DNA of 64,000 nt from Dehalococcoidia bacterium (GTDB lineage Bacteria > Chloroflexota > Dehalococcoidia > Tepidiformales > Tepidiformaceae), in assembly GCA_003104995.1 (NCBI GenBank), contig PQAO01000021.1:310001-374000 (forward strand), written 5' to 3'. Of this stretch, positions 33,016 through 42,964 are shown piece after piece. A model generated the notes under the pieces. That model saw only the letters and a program-made list of their open reading frames with translations. It made no database searches and was not told the origin of the DNA. Made by a program: the position numbers and the translations under genes. Within the stretch, counting starts at the first letter, position 1. The number at the start of each line of letters is the position of its first letter.

Positions 33016-33747
33016 CTACACCATCGGCCAGGGATAGTGCCGGCTCTGCCCCGGCACCGGGAACTTCCGAACCTTCAACAGGCTTTCGATGCGGTGCAGC
33101 AGCGGCGCCGCTTCGTGTTGGTGGAGCAGCCCAAGCAACGGCGCTGCCTCCTCCCCTTCCTCGGCAAGCGCCAGCCCCGCATCCTCGACGTCTGCGAGGA
33201 TCTCCTCCGGGATGTCCTCCCCGGCCCAGTCCCAGATCACCGAGCGCAGCTTGTTCTGCGGGTGGAAGCACAGGCCGTGGTCGATGCCCCAGATGTGGTG
33301 CGAGCCGTCGAGCAGGCAGTGGCCGCCCTTCCGGTCGGCATTGTTCGCAACCGCGTCGAATACGCAGATCCGCTGGAGCTGCGGGATGAGCTCGGGGTCC
33401 TCGCGCTGCTGAAAGAAATGCTGCTCCGGGTCGTGTGGGATGAATACCTGCACCGACCCGACCCCCTGGGGACCGTCGCGAACTACGGTCGGAGGCACGA
33501 ATGGCCAGCCGAGCAGCTTGCCTAGCTCGTAAGCCGCGGCTTCGTGGCGGTAGAGCGATCCTTCCGGGAAGTCCCACAGCGGCGACTCACCCTTCTTTGG
33601 CTTGTAAACTGCCGCGAATTGCTGGTCGCCTGCGCAAAGCTGCGCCAGGTACACATAATTCGAGGAGTACCAGAGCGGGCGGCAGTCGAGGAACTCGGCC
33701 GCCCGCAGCAGCTCCTCGGCCTCGGCGAAATCGGTGCCTTCCGTCAC
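33016..33747 (-). CDS. SCO1664-family protein (PI3/4-kinase-like fold)
   Basis: The 243-residue protein has the kinase-like pattern of the SCO1664 family: VYKPKKGESPLWDFP with the ATP-site Lys, then DAVANNADRKGGH, IWGIDHGLCFH and WDWAGEDIP. The substrate is unknown; the fold is shared with phosphoinositide and actin-fragmin kinases. The GTG start at 33747 overlaps the stop of a 63-residue small gene (33744-33935), which suggests translational coupling. It is convergent with the HxlR gene. Confidence 0.8.
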   Translation of the reverse strand: MTEGTDFAEAEELLRAAEFLDCRPLWYSSNYVYLAQLCAGDQQFAAVYKPKKGESPLWDFPEGSLYRHEAAAYELGKLLGWPFVPPTVVRDGPQGVGSVQVFIPHDPEQHFFQQREDPELIPQLQRICVFDAVANNADRKGGHCLLDGSHHIWGIDHGLCFHPQNKLRSVIWDWAGEDIPEEILADVEDAGLALAEEGEEAAPLLGLLHQHEAAPLLHRIESLLKVRKFPVPGQSRHYPWPMV

Positions 33748-33935
33748 GATCGGAGCTTAGCAGAGCCCGCGATCGACGGCGGAAAGGGCCGGATCAGACC
33801 GTGATTGTGCCCGATGGGAAGTGGCCTGCATCCGCGCCTCCGTGAGCCCTTCAGCTCGCGTGACCACTTCGCAGGGTTGCCGGCGTAGCGCCGGGTGGTG
33901 AATGCGCCGACAATCTTGACCTGGTAATCGGGCAT
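33744..33935 (-). CDS. Small protein of unknown function upstream of the SCO1664-family gene
   Basis: The 63-residue frame starts MPDYQVKIVGAFTTRRYAG and is basic, with 12 Arg/Lys. Two sequence signs suggest that it is real: an extended -10 (TGC-TATCGT) ends six bases before its ATG, and its stop overlaps the GTG of the next gene on the same strand. I recognise no family. The C-terminal half is Arg/Pro-rich and might be non-coding, so the frame could be only a leader for the downstream gene. Confidence 0.42.
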   Translation of the reverse strand: MPDYQVKIVGAFTTRRYAGNPAKWSRELKGSRRRGCRPLPIGHNHGLIRPFPPSIAGSAKLRS

Positions 33936-33941
33936 GCCCCA

Positions 33942-33950
33942 ACGATAGCA
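33942..33950 (-). promoter_or_regulatory. Extended -10 promoter for the small gene and the SCO1664-family gene
   Basis: TGC followed by TATCGT on the minus strand ends six bases before the ATG at 33935, the same leaderless arrangement as elsewhere in the window. Confidence 0.4.
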
Positions 33951-33995
33951 GCCGCCACACTGCCGTCAGTGCCCTGTTCCACAGGAGGGTGAGCT

Positions 33996-34502
33996 ATGGA
34001 AGGTTTTCCGCTCGAGGACGATGCGCTCTGCGCCGAGATCGGCGAGCTACTGGTCGCCCGCGGGGAGAAAGTGGCCGTCTCCGAGACGACCGCCGGCGGG
34101 CTCATCAGCGCCCGCATGCTCAGCGTCCCCGGTGCATCCCGCTGGTACGACGGCGGCATCGTGCCTTACGCCGGCGCCCACCGCTGGGAGCAACTCAACC
34201 TTGACCGCGAGATCGCACGTGAGCATGGCGCCGTCAGCCCGCAATGGGTTGCCTCCACGGCCGAAGGTCTGCGCAACGCCATGGGCGCCGCATGGGCCGT
34301 CGCCGAAAGCGGCATCGCCGGACCGCAGGGCAGCCGCCGTTCGCCGAAGCCCGTCGGCTCAGCCGTGATCGCCGTTTCCGGCCCGAACGGCACCGTGACC
34401 GAAGAGCACGTCTTCCCCGGCACTCGCGCCCAGGTGATGGTGCGGATCAGCGAGCGGGTGCTGGAGTTGCTGCGGGAACGAATCCAGACGCCTGTGGAAT
34501 GA
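33996..34502 (+). CDS. pncC: CinA C-terminal domain protein (nicotinamide-nucleotide amidohydrolase, PncC)
   Basis: PncC deamidates NMN to nicotinic acid mononucleotide in pyridine nucleotide recycling. The 168-residue protein is the stand-alone CinA-C domain, with VAVSETTAGGLISARMLSVPGASRWYDGG (the ETTAGGLIS and GASRWYDGG parts are the diagnostic ones) and ESGIAGPQGSRRSPKPVG. GGAGGGTGAGCT precedes the ATG. Family members usually have AESCTGG; here the Cys is replaced by Thr. The gene is convergent with pyrK. Confidence 0.82.
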   Translation: MEGFPLEDDALCAEIGELLVARGEKVAVSETTAGGLISARMLSVPGASRWYDGGIVPYAGAHRWEQLNLDREIAREHGAVSPQWVASTAEGLRNAMGAAWAVAESGIAGPQGSRRSPKPVGSAVIAVSGPNGTVTEEHVFPGTRAQVMVRISERVLELLRERIQTPVE

Positions 34503-34514
34503 TCTCGCCGCCCC

Positions 34515-35279
34515 TCAGAACACCTCGAACAGGCTAAACCGAGGCCCGTCCTTGCAGCACAGCTTCACCCCGTGGTGCTTCGTGAAGATGGCGCACCCGT
34601 AACACATGCCCCAGCCGCACGGCATGTTCTCTTCCATCAGGATCTCCGGGGACTGCCGCCGCCCGCTGAGGCGGAGCACGTCCGCCAGCGATTGGAACAT
34701 CGGGTTCGGCCCGCACGCGTAAATGCGGTTGGCCCACTCCTGGTACTTTCCCAGGTGCTCGGTCACGAACCCTTTCGGCCCCGTCGAACCGTCCTCGGTG
34801 ACCACCACATACTCTACTTCCCGCGGCCATTCGCTGGCCGCCAGCAGGTGCTGGCCCGTCCGGGCGCCCATCATCGCAACTACATGGTGCCCCGCCCGCA
34901 CCGCACGCTCAGCCGTGTCCACCAGCGGTGCCACACCAACCCCGCCCCCGATGAGCAGCAGGTTTGAAGGCGCGTCCGGCAGCCGGAATCCATTACCCAG
35001 CGGCCCGTACATGCGCACGGACGTACCTCGCGCCTGCTCGCTCAACCACCGGGTGCCGCGCCCCACCACCGCATAGCAGATTGCGAACCGGTCTCCGTCC
35101 AGCCGGTAGTAGCTGAACGCCCGCGCGAACATCGGGTCGGTGCGTTCTGTGCTGCAGTGCACCATCACGAACTGCCCGGGCTCGACGCCCTGGGTCAGCC
35201 CCGGTGCGTGGAACCAGGTGATGTACGCGCCATCCCATGCGCGCTCGGTCGAGAGAAGGAGCGCGTCTTCGATGTTCAT
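34515..35279 (-). CDS. pyrK: Dihydroorotate dehydrogenase electron-transfer subunit
   Basis: PyrK carries electrons from a class 1B dihydroorotate dehydrogenase (PyrD) to NAD. The 254-residue protein has the FAD-binding RAFSYY segment near residue 54, NAD-binding GGGVGVAPL near 112 and a C-terminal 2Fe-2S cluster with Cys in [11 protein letters not shown] and KLCC. Its ATG overlaps the carB stop (ATGA). It is the last gene of the pyrimidine operon. The expected partner pyrD does not follow: the next gene is convergent, so pyrD must lie elsewhere. Confidence 0.92.
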   Translation of the reverse strand: MNIEDALLLSTERAWDGAYITWFHAPGLTQGVEPGQFVMVHCSTERTDPMFARAFSYYRLDGDRFAICYAVVGRGTRWLSEQARGTSVRMYGPLGNGFRLPDAPSNLLLIGGGVGVAPLVDTAERAVRAGHHVVAMMGARTGQHLLAASEWPREVEYVVVTEDGSTGPKGFVTEHLGKYQEWANRIYACGPNPMFQSLADVLRLSGRRQSPEILMEENMPCGWGMCYGCAIFTKHHGVKLCCKDGPRFSLFEVF

Positions 35280-38200
35280 CCGACGTACTCCCGGAGTGTT
35301 TCCACCTCATACTCTGATGGGTTGGCGAGTGCCTGGATGGCCGCCCGGGCCGTGTCGATCGACGTGAAGCACGGGATCCGTTTCTCCGCCGCGGCGCGCC
35401 GGATGTGGAAGCCGTCTCGCAGCGACCCCGTATACCGGTTCTCCGAAGTGTTGATCACGCCCTGCACGGTGCCCTCCATGATGACGTCTACAACGTTCGG
35501 GTGGCTCCCGCTCAACCTTTTCGTCACGCTTGTCACCTCCAGCCCGAGCGCCTCGATCATCGTGCTCGTCCCCTCGGTCGCGTAGAGCCGGTAACCTGCC
35601 TCACTAAGGAGCCGGATGAGTGGCAGCGCGTCCGTCTTGGTCCGGTCGCTGATGCTCAGGAGGATGGCCGCGTTGGGCTTCAGCGCCATGTCGGCGGCGA
35701 TCAGCGCCTTCGCCACGGCCGCCTCGAATGTGCGGTCGATACCCATCACCTCGCCCGTGCTCTTCATTTCTGGCCCGAGGTAGGTGTCCACGCCGGTGAG
35801 CTTCGACATCGAGAACACCGGCGCTTTGACCGCCACCAGGTTCCGTTCGGGCCACGCCCCGTCCGGGTAGCCCTGGTCCTTTAGCTTCCGACCCAGCATC
35901 GCGCTCACCGCAAGCTGCACCATCGGCACCCCCGTTACCTTCGAGAGGAACGGCACGGTCCGGCTGGCACGCGGGTTCACTTCGAGCACGAACACGCGCG
36001 CGGGTTCGCCTTCCTTCCGCGGCAAGACCACGTACTGGATGTTCGTCAGCCCGATGGCGCCCAGCCCCAGCACGATTCGGCGCGTGTAGTCCACGATCGT
36101 CTGGCGCTCGTCCGCATCGAGGTGAACCGGGGGGTAGACCGCCATCGAATCGCCGCTATGCACGCCGGCGCGCTCGATGTGCTCCATGATCCCCGGGATC
36201 AATACCGTCTCGCCGTCGCAGATAGCGTCCACTTCGACCTCGCTCCCCTCGAGGAACTTGTCGATGAGGATGGGCTTGCCCTGCGCGGCCTCGGCGGCCG
36301 CGGCGACGAACGTCACCAGCTCGGTCGCGTTCTGGACGATCTCCATCGCCCGGCCGCCCAGCACGTACGAGGGGCGCACCAGCACCGGGTAGCCGATCGC
36401 TTGCGCCGTCTTCATCGCCTCTTCGATGTCCATGATCGCCGCCCCGGGCGGCTGAGGGATGCCAAGGCCCTGCAGGAAGCGTTCGAACAAGCGCCGGTCC
36501 TCGGCCGTGTCGATCGACTCCGCGCTCGAACCGATGATTGGCAGCCCGGCTCGTCGCAGCGGTCCCGCGAGGTTGATCGCCGTCTGTCCGCCGAACTGCA
36601 CGATGCTCGCCGGGAGCTCGTCCCCGTCGCCGCCTTCGTTTTCGATGATGTCGCGGATCGATTCCTCATCCAGCGGCTCGAAGTAGAGGCGGTCGGAGGT
36701 GTCGAAGTCTGTCGAGACGGTCTCCGGATTCGAGTTGACCATGATCGAACGAAGACCCGCAGTCTGAAGCGCCCACGCTGCATGCACGCTTGCGTAGTCG
36801 AACTCGATCCCCTGGCCGATGCGGATCGGCCCGCTGCCGATGACCACCGCTCCAGCCCCGGACTCGGGTGTCGCCTCGTTCTCGGTCTCGTAGGTGCTGT
36901 AGAAGTACGGCGTCGCCGCGTCGAACTCCGCGGCGCAGGTGTCGACCATCTTGTACACGGGCCTGATGCCCCATTCGTGGCGCTGCGCCCGGATCTGCTC
37001 AGGCAGGCGGTCTGCCAGCTGTCCCACCATCTCGTCGCTGAAGCCGTGGCGCTTGGCTGCGCGCAAGAGATCCGGGAGGAGCGGCTCCGTCAGCAACCGC
37101 TTCTCCATCGCAACGATGTTGCGCAGCCGTTCGATGAACCACGGGTCAACGCCGTTGGTCTGGTGCGCCAGGTCCATCGTCTCGGCGCCCTGGCGTAGCG
37201 CCGCCATCAGCGCCCACAACCGCTCGTCGGTCGCGTGCAGCGGCAGCGGAGCGCCGGTCCGCCACTCAGGCTTCTCCCAGAGCAGGCTCCGTCCGCCGAC
37301 CTCCAACGAGCGCACCGCCTTGTTCAGCGCGGCCTCAAAGGATCGGTCGATCGCCATGACCTCGCCGGTCGCCTTCATTTGCGTACCCAGCGTCCGGTCG
37401 CCCAGCGCGAACTTGTCGAACGGCCAGCGTGGTATTTTCACCACGCAGTAGTCGAGCGCCGGCTCGAAGGCGGCGGTCGTCTTTCGCGTGACCGCGTTGG
37501 AGATCTCGTGGAGCCGCTTGCCGCACGCGATCTTCGCGGCGACCCGCGCGATAGGGTAGCCGGTCGCCTTCGAGGCCAGCGCCGACGAACGCGAAACGCG
37601 CGGGTTCACCTCGATAACGTGGTACGGGAGCGGCTCATTCGGGTCGCCTTGCCAGTCCCGCACATCCTTGCGCGGGGCCAGCGAGAACTGGACGTTGCAG
37701 CCGCCCTCGATGCCCAGTTCGTCGATGATCCGCAGTGCCGCCGAGCGCAGCATCTGGTAGTCCTTGTCGCTCAGCGTCTGCGAAGGCGCCACCACGATGG
37801 AGTCGCCCGTGTGCACCCCCATCGGGTCGAAGTTCTCCATGTTGCAGATGGTGATGCAGTTGCCCCCGCCGTCGCGCATCACCTCGTACTCCACTTCCTT
37901 CCACCCGAGCAGGTTCTTCTCAACGAGCACCTGGGTGATCGGGCTGGCAGCAAGACCGCCCGCGGCCACCGTTCGCAATTGCTCCATGGTGAACGCCATG
38001 CCGCCGCCGGTGCCGCCCAGCGTGTACGCGGGGCGCACCACCACCGGGAGGCCTATCTTCTCAGCCGCCGCGACACACTCGTCGAGCGTCACGCAGATCT
38101 CGCTCTCGAGGACGGGTTCGCCCAGTTTCGCCAGCATGTCGCGGAACAGCTCCCGGTCTTCCGCCCGCCGGATCGCCTCCAGTGGTGTGCCGAGGAGCCG

Positions 38201-38527
38201 CACGTTGTACTTCTCGAGGATGCCCGCTTTCGCGAGTTCGACCGCCAGGTTCAGGCCAGTTTGTCCGCCCAGCGTTGGGAGCAGCCCCTCCGGCCGTTCC
38301 CGCGCGATGATCCGCTCGAGGACGGCCACCGTCAGGGGCTCGACGTAGACGGCGTCCGCAACGTCCAGGTCGGTCATGATCGTGGCCGGGTTCGAGTTCA
38401 CCAGGATGCTCCGCACGCCTTCTTCGCGCATCGCTTTGCAGGCTTGCGTGCCGGCATAGTCGAACTCCGCCGCCTGGCCGATGATGATCGGGCCCGAGCC
38501 AATGATCAGGACGCTGGCTGGTTTCAC
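35276..38527 (-). CDS. carB: Carbamoyl-phosphate synthase large subunit
   Basis: CarB makes carbamoyl phosphate from ammonia, bicarbonate and two ATP. The 1083-residue protein has two homologous halves, each with an ATP-grasp domain: the first begins [21 protein letters not shown], the second [20 protein letters not shown] (GSGP and FDYA are the diagnostic parts). A C-terminal MGS-like regulatory domain is present (about 945-1083). Full length is normal. It follows the GNAT and membrane protein genes inside the pyrimidine operon and overlaps pyrK. Confidence 0.97.
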   Translation of the reverse strand: MKPASVLIIGSGPIIIGQAAEFDYAGTQACKAMREEGVRSILVNSNPATIMTDLDVADAVYVEPLTVAVLERIIARERPEGLLPTLGGQTGLNLAVELAKAGILEKYNVRLLGTPLEAIRRAEDRELFRDMLAKLGEPVLESEICVTLDECVAAAEKIGLPVVVRPAYTLGGTGGGMAFTMEQLRTVAAGGLAASPITQVLVEKNLLGWKEVEYEVMRDGGGNCITICNMENFDPMGVHTGDSIVVAPSQTLSDKDYQMLRSAALRIIDELGIEGGCNVQFSLAPRKDVRDWQGDPNEPLPYHVIEVNPRVSRSSALASKATGYPIARVAAKIACGKRLHEISNAVTRKTTAAFEPALDYCVVKIPRWPFDKFALGDRTLGTQMKATGEVMAIDRSFEAALNKAVRSLEVGGRSLLWEKPEWRTGAPLPLHATDERLWALMAALRQGAETMDLAHQTNGVDPWFIERLRNIVAMEKRLLTEPLLPDLLRAAKRHGFSDEMVGQLADRLPEQIRAQRHEWGIRPVYKMVDTCAAEFDAATPYFYSTYETENEATPESGAGAVVIGSGPIRIGQGIEFDYASVHAAWALQTAGLRSIMVNSNPETVSTDFDTSDRLYFEPLDEESIRDIIENEGGDGDELPASIVQFGGQTAINLAGPLRRAGLPIIGSSAESIDTAEDRRLFERFLQGLGIPQPPGAAIMDIEEAMKTAQAIGYPVLVRPSYVLGGRAMEIVQNATELVTFVAAAAEAAQGKPILIDKFLEGSEVEVDAICDGETVLIPGIMEHIERAGVHSGDSMAVYPPVHLDADERQTIVDYTRRIVLGLGAIGLTNIQYVVLPRKEGEPARVFVLEVNPRASRTVPFLSKVTGVPMVQLAVSAMLGRKLKDQGYPDGAWPERNLVAVKAPVFSMSKLTGVDTYLGPEMKSTGEVMGIDRTFEAAVAKALIAADMALKPNAAILLSISDRTKTDALPLIRLLSEAGYRLYATEGTSTMIEALGLEVTSVTKRLSGSHPNVVDVIMEGTVQGVINTSENRYTGSLRDGFHIRRAAAEKRIPCFTSIDTARAAIQALANPSEYEVETLREYVG

Positions 38528-38620
38528 TGCGGCCCTCCGGGCTGGATGTGCCGGGTTGCGGGCCAGATGGCGCCCTCCCGGCGGGTGTTCGGGTGTCCAG
38601 GTGACTGCTTCATGGGCGCG

Positions 38621-39106
38621 CTACCTGAAGATGTCGCTGCGCGGGTGCACCATCTTCGAGAGGTGCCGGCGCACGGGGCGGAAGACGAAGATGAGGAGCG
38701 CAAACGGCGCGAAGAGGAAGGCCTCGGCGGGCCAGAGGAAGAGGATCGCCTCCAGCGTTCCGATGACTGCGCCGATGATCACCGGCGTGACGTAGTGGTC
38801 TGCCTGCCGCCGTTCCCCCCGGAGCAGCATTATCCCGATGAGGAAGCCACACAGGCCTGCGAGCACGAGCGATCCCGCGAACAGGCGAGCCAGGTCCGTC
38901 CCCGCGTCGCCTGCCGAGAGGTCATCGTCGGTGAACGTGGCTACCACGAAGATCGCCGCCATGACCCACGCGCACATCGCCAGCGCGAACAGGAAATCGG
39001 GCACGCTTGTTGCCGGGCGCGGTGGCCGCACGGGCGCGTTGTTCCGGCGCCGGAAGCCAGTTCGCGCGCTGGTCAAGAGGCTTCCCTCATACGTGATGGC
39101 CCCCAC
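38621..39106 (-). CDS. Four-helix membrane protein in the pyrimidine operon
   Basis: The 161-residue protein has a basic N-terminal tail of about 35 residues and then four helices (about 37-58, 73-95, 106-125, 127-143). I recognise no family. The GTG at 39106 directly follows the GNAT stop. A TTG at 39076, six bases after GAGGGA, is an alternative start that would remove ten residues. It is co-oriented between the GNAT gene and carB, 93 bases before carB. No link to pyrimidine synthesis is apparent. Confidence 0.62.
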   Translation of the reverse strand: MGAITYEGSLLTSARTGFRRRNNAPVRPPRPATSVPDFLFALAMCAWVMAAIFVVATFTDDDLSAGDAGTDLARLFAGSLVLAGLCGFLIGIMLLRGERRQADHYVTPVIIGAVIGTLEAILFLWPAEAFLFAPFALLIFVFRPVRRHLSKMVHPRSDIFR

Positions 39107-39107
39107 C

Positions 39108-39563
39108 TCAGAGCGGCAGCTCGAACGTCATGTCCGGGTTGCGAAGCGGCACCATTGCCCCGATCGACGAGAGGAAGCTGAGCGCCGGCTCGTTCCCTTC
39201 CGGCAGCCGCCCGCGAATCTTGCGGTAGCCCCGGTCCCTCGCGAACGCCACCAGCATCTCCGCCAGGTCTGTCGCCAGGCCCCGCCGGCGGTGGCCGGGG
39301 AGCACCCACACTCCGAGCAGCCCCGTGTCCGGCGCCGCCGTGTCGAAGTCCAGCGCTCCGAACGCGACCGGGATGCTACCATCGAATGCGATGTAGATAG
39401 CGCCCTCGTCCCCGAGCCGTTTTATCCAGCCGCGGGCGCGGTCGGCATCGAACTCTCCCTGGAGGCCGACGTTTTCCGTTCCCATGCCGCGCATGATGGC
39501 GGCGATCCCTTCACAGTCGCTGTCGTTGTCGGTCGCGCGATGGATTTCAGTGGCTCGAGTCAT
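39108..39563 (-). CDS. GNAT-family N-acetyltransferase
   Basis: The 151-residue protein has the GNAT acetyl-CoA motif as VWVLPGHRRRGLATDLAEML (LPGHRRRGLA is the pyrophosphate loop), preceded by a beta strand with VAFGALDFD. The substrate is unknown. Its ATG overlaps the carA stop (ATGA) and its stop is next to the membrane protein GTG, so it is translated as part of the pyrimidine operon. It separates carA from carB, which is unusual. Confidence 0.82.
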   Translation of the reverse strand: MTRATEIHRATDNDSDCEGIAAIMRGMGTENVGLQGEFDADRARGWIKRLGDEGAIYIAFDGSIPVAFGALDFDTAAPDTGLLGVWVLPGHRRRGLATDLAEMLVAFARDRGYRKIRGRLPEGNEPALSFLSSIGAMVPLRNPDMTFELPL

Positions 39564-40660
39564 GCACTAACCCCTCCTCGTACGGTGGCTATCATCTCTA
39601 CAAAGCGGTCGAAGATGTACGCGTTGTCGAGCGGCCCCGGACAGGCTTCGGAATGATACTGGATGGTCATCAGTGGTTCGGTCTTGAGCGCGATGCCCTC
39701 CACCGTCTGGTCGTTGAGGTTGATGTGGCTGACGTACGCAGCCGGGTCGAGATGGTCTGGGTCCACAGCGTAGCCATGGTTTTGCGCGGTAATCGTCACG
39801 TGCCCGGTGAGGGTGTCTTGCACCGGGTGGTTGCCCCCCCGGTGCCCAAAGGGCAGCTTGAACGTCCCGGCGCCGAGCGCGCGGGCGGCCAGCTGGTGTC
39901 CGAGGCAGATCCCCAATACCGGCACTTTGCCGATGAGCTTCCCCACTTCCCCCGCCATCCCGTCCAACTGTCGTGGGTCACCCGGGCCGGGAGAGAGCAC
40001 GATCCCATCCGGGTGCATGCGCAGCAGATCCTCGGCGGGTGTCTCCGCCGGGAACACGCGCACCGAGCATCTCCGTGATTCCAGCGACCTCAGGATGTTT
40101 CGCTTCACGCCCCCATCGAGCAGTGCTACCCGGTAACGGCCCTCGCCCGGCGGGATGGACCAGTCGAACACCCGGTCGGTCGTCACCGTCTCCACCCAGT
40201 TCACGCCGTCGTAGTCCGCAAGTTTCCGGAGGCGCGCAAGCGCTTCCTCGACCGTCTCCGCCGTGGTGATCGTCCCGGGCATCACGCCGTGCTGCCGGAT
40301 CCGCCGGGTTACCGCGCGCGTGTCGACCCCCTCGATCGCGACGACGCCTCGCTCCGCCAGGTAGTCGCGCAGCGTCCGGTGTGACCGGATGTGGCTCGGC
40401 GCCACCGCCGCCTCGCGCACGATCAGCCCGGCGGGCTGGATCCGCGACGACTCCTCCACGCGCTCGTCCATCCCATAGTTCCCGATCAGGGGATAGGTGA
40501 GCGTCAGCAGTTGCCCCGCATACGACGGGTCGGTGAGCATCTCCTGGTAGCCCGTCATCGACGTGTTGAACACAACCTCGCCATCCGCTGTGCCTTGAGC
40601 CCCGACCGATTGCCCGGGGAAGACCGACCCGTCCGCGAGGACCAGCAAAGCGTCAGACAT
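39560..40660 (-). CDS. carA: Carbamoyl-phosphate synthase small subunit
   Basis: CarA hydrolyses glutamine to supply ammonia to CarB. The 366-residue protein has the N-terminal CarA domain (FNTSMTGYQEMLTDPSY) and a class I glutaminase domain with Cys in LGICLGHQLAARALG and His in the NHGYAVD and YHSEACPGP segments. ATG 40660 has GGAGG upstream; the longer open frame is not family-like. Its first eight bases overlap the pyrC end. Confidence 0.96.
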   Translation of the reverse strand: MSDALLVLADGSVFPGQSVGAQGTADGEVVFNTSMTGYQEMLTDPSYAGQLLTLTYPLIGNYGMDERVEESSRIQPAGLIVREAAVAPSHIRSHRTLRDYLAERGVVAIEGVDTRAVTRRIRQHGVMPGTITTAETVEEALARLRKLADYDGVNWVETVTTDRVFDWSIPPGEGRYRVALLDGGVKRNILRSLESRRCSVRVFPAETPAEDLLRMHPDGIVLSPGPGDPRQLDGMAGEVGKLIGKVPVLGICLGHQLAARALGAGTFKLPFGHRGGNHPVQDTLTGHVTITAQNHGYAVDPDHLDPAAYVSHINLNDQTVEGIALKTEPLMTIQYHSEACPGPLDNAYIFDRFVEMIATVRGGVSA

Positions 40661-41978
40661 GGGCGGCCTCCAGTTCATGGGCAAGCATCCCGTCGAAGAC
40701 GGCGGCCCGTACCGAGCCAGTGAGCTCCACTCCTGCGAGCGGTGTGTTCTTCCCCTTCGAAGCCAGCCGCGCCGGGTCCACCGTCCAGCGGGCGCCGGAG
40801 TCGAGCAACACCAGGTCACGCGACACTCCCGGTTCGAGCCGCCCCGCTCCCGGTATGCGCGCGTCGATGGCGAACACGCGTGCGGGGTTGAAGGTGAGCG
40901 AGCGGATGGCCGTTACCAGGTCGAGTTCGCCGCGCTCCACCAGCGTGAGCACCGAGGCGGCCGCCGTCTCCAGACAGCTAATCCCGAAGGCAGCGTCGTC
41001 GAATTCCTGCAGCTTGTCCTCGCTCGCATGGGGGGCGTGGTCCGTCGCAATCGCGTCGATGATCCCCCCGTTCAGTCCTGCCAGCAGCGCCCGCCGGTCC
41101 GATTCGGTCCGCAGGGGCGGGTTGATTTTGGCGTTCGTGTCGTAGGCGGGTTCCTGTCCCGCGCCAAACACGCTCTCCTCTGTCAGGAACAGGTGGCTTG
41201 GTGTCACCTCGCAGGTAACCGGCAGCCCGCGCGCCTTCGCCTCTGCCACGAGATCGAGCCCCCGGGCCGTCGTCACGTGGGCGATGTGCAGCCGGGCGCC
41301 GGTCATCTCGCAGAGGGCGATGTTGCGGGCGATAGCGGTGGTCTCGGCCGCCACCGGCTGCCCCGGGAGCCCCAGCCGCTCCGAGACGCGGCCTTCGTTC
41401 ATCGAGCCTCCGTGGCTCAGCTCCGGCTCGTCGCAATGCTCGCTGATCGGGAGCCCCAGCGCCGCCGCCAGTTCCATCGCATGGCGCATCAGGCGGGCGT
41501 TCGCCACGGGGTTGCCGTCGTCGCTCAGCGCGATGCAGCCGCTGGCGGCCAGTTCTGAAAGCTCCGCCAGGTCCTTCCCTTCACGCCGCCGCGTCACGCA
41601 CCCGATCTGGAGCACGCGGACCCGGGCATCGCGTTGAATGATCTCCCTGATGGCCTCGACTGCGGGAGCCGAATCCGGCGCGGGGCTGGTGTTCGGCATG
41701 GCGCACACAGTGGTGAACCCGCCTCGCAGCGCTGCCAGCGTCTCAGTGGCGATGGTGCCCTTCTGTTCGAACCCGGGCTCACGCAGGTGCGTGTGGAGGT
41801 CGACCAACCCGGGTGCCACGATGCAGCCAGTCGCGTCGATGACACGCGCCCCGTCCGCTTCAATGCCGGCCGCGACCTTCGCCACCACGCCACCGGCGAC
41901 CAGCACGTCGAGCACCGCGTCAACGTTCACGCCCGGGTCAATCACGCGTCCACCACGAAGGAGGATCCGGTCGTTCAT
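40653..41978 (-). CDS. pyrC: Dihydroorotase (class I)
   Basis: PyrC closes carbamoyl aspartate to dihydroorotate. The 441-residue amidohydrolase has the metal motif VDLHTHLREPGFE near residue 59, the ISEHCDE and HIAHVTT segments and the catalytic Asp in ATDHAPH. The length fits the class I multi-metal form. It overlaps pyrB by four bases and carA by eight. Confidence 0.95.
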   Translation of the reverse strand: MNDRILLRGGRVIDPGVNVDAVLDVLVAGGVVAKVAAGIEADGARVIDATGCIVAPGLVDLHTHLREPGFEQKGTIATETLAALRGGFTTVCAMPNTSPAPDSAPAVEAIREIIQRDARVRVLQIGCVTRRREGKDLAELSELAASGCIALSDDGNPVANARLMRHAMELAAALGLPISEHCDEPELSHGGSMNEGRVSERLGLPGQPVAAETTAIARNIALCEMTGARLHIAHVTTARGLDLVAEAKARGLPVTCEVTPSHLFLTEESVFGAGQEPAYDTNAKINPPLRTESDRRALLAGLNGGIIDAIATDHAPHASEDKLQEFDDAAFGISCLETAAASVLTLVERGELDLVTAIRSLTFNPARVFAIDARIPGAGRLEPGVSRDLVLLDSGARWTVDPARLASKGKNTPLAGVELTGSVRAAVFDGMLAHELEAAHV

Positions 41979-42964
41979 GCATGCCTCGCAGTCGCCATGA
42001 GATAGAGGATGGCCATCCGTACGGACACGCCGTTCGCCACTTGCTCTTCGATGACCGAGGTCAGACCGTGCGCAACCTCGGGTGAGATTTCGATACCTTC
42101 GTTCATCGGCCCGGGGTGCATCACCAGCGCGCCGGACCGTGCCAGTGCCAGCCGCCGCGCGTTGAGCTGGTAGCCGGCGATGTACTCACGCAGTGACGGG
42201 ATGAGCCCCTTCTCCTGGCGTTCCTTCTGCATCCGCAGCGCCATCACCACGTCCGCACCTTCGAGTGCCTCATCGAAGTTGGTGGTCACCGTGCACCGGC
42301 CGTGTTCGGCCGCCGCACCCTGCAGCGACCGGGGCACAAGCGTGGCCGGTCCGCACAACGTCACGTCAGCGCCCGAGGCCAGCAGCGTCCACAGGTTCGA
42401 ACGCGCCACCCGGCTGTGGAGCACGTCACCAACGATCACGACCTTCTTCCCGGCGAGGTCCCCCACGTGGGAGCGTATCGTGAACAGGTCCAGCAACGCC
42501 TGCGTCGGGTGGGCATGCGTGCCGTCGCCGCCATTGATGACCCCTGCCGACGTATTCCGCGCGGCCAGGTACGGCGCCCCGGACTTCCCGTGGCGCATCA
42601 CCAGGAGATCCGCGCCAATGGCCTCCAGCGTCCTCACCGTATCGACGAGCGATTCGCCCTTCTCCACCGAGCTGCCCGAGGCAGTCAGGTTCACCACGTC
42701 GGCGCCCAGCGCCTTCGCGGCTACTTCGAAGCTTGCCCGCGTGCGGGTGCTCTGCTCATAGAACAGGGTGACTACCGTGACGCCCCGCAGGGTCGCCACC
42801 TTCGCGACCGGCCGCGAGCGCACCTCGCGCATCCCTTCAGCCGTTTCGAGGATGAGCGCGATTTCGTCGGCGCTCAGCGTGTCGGTGTCAAGCAGGTCTT
42901 TGCGCGTCCACTCGGTCGGGGCAGGCGCATCCGTGGGCGCCGCCTGCGTCCGTACGTCAAGCAT
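41975..42964 (-). CDS. pyrB: Aspartate carbamoyltransferase catalytic subunit
   Basis: PyrB joins carbamoyl phosphate and aspartate, the first committed step. The 329-residue protein has the carbamoyl-phosphate motif STRTRASFE, the aspartate-side [20 protein letters not shown] and [10 protein letters not shown]. No regulatory subunit gene (pyrI) is nearby, so control is through PyrR. It has a 23-residue N-terminal lead (Ala/Pro/Thr-rich). ATG 42964 is the last start before similarity and overlaps the pyrR stop by eight bases. Confidence 0.95.
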   Translation of the reverse strand: MLDVRTQAAPTDAPAPTEWTRKDLLDTDTLSADEIALILETAEGMREVRSRPVAKVATLRGVTVVTLFYEQSTRTRASFEVAAKALGADVVNLTASGSSVEKGESLVDTVRTLEAIGADLLVMRHGKSGAPYLAARNTSAGVINGGDGTHAHPTQALLDLFTIRSHVGDLAGKKVVIVGDVLHSRVARSNLWTLLASGADVTLCGPATLVPRSLQGAAAEHGRCTVTTNFDEALEGADVVMALRMQKERQEKGLIPSLREYIAGYQLNARRLALARSGALVMHPGPMNEGIEISPEVAHGLTSVIEEQVANGVSVRMAILYLMATARHA

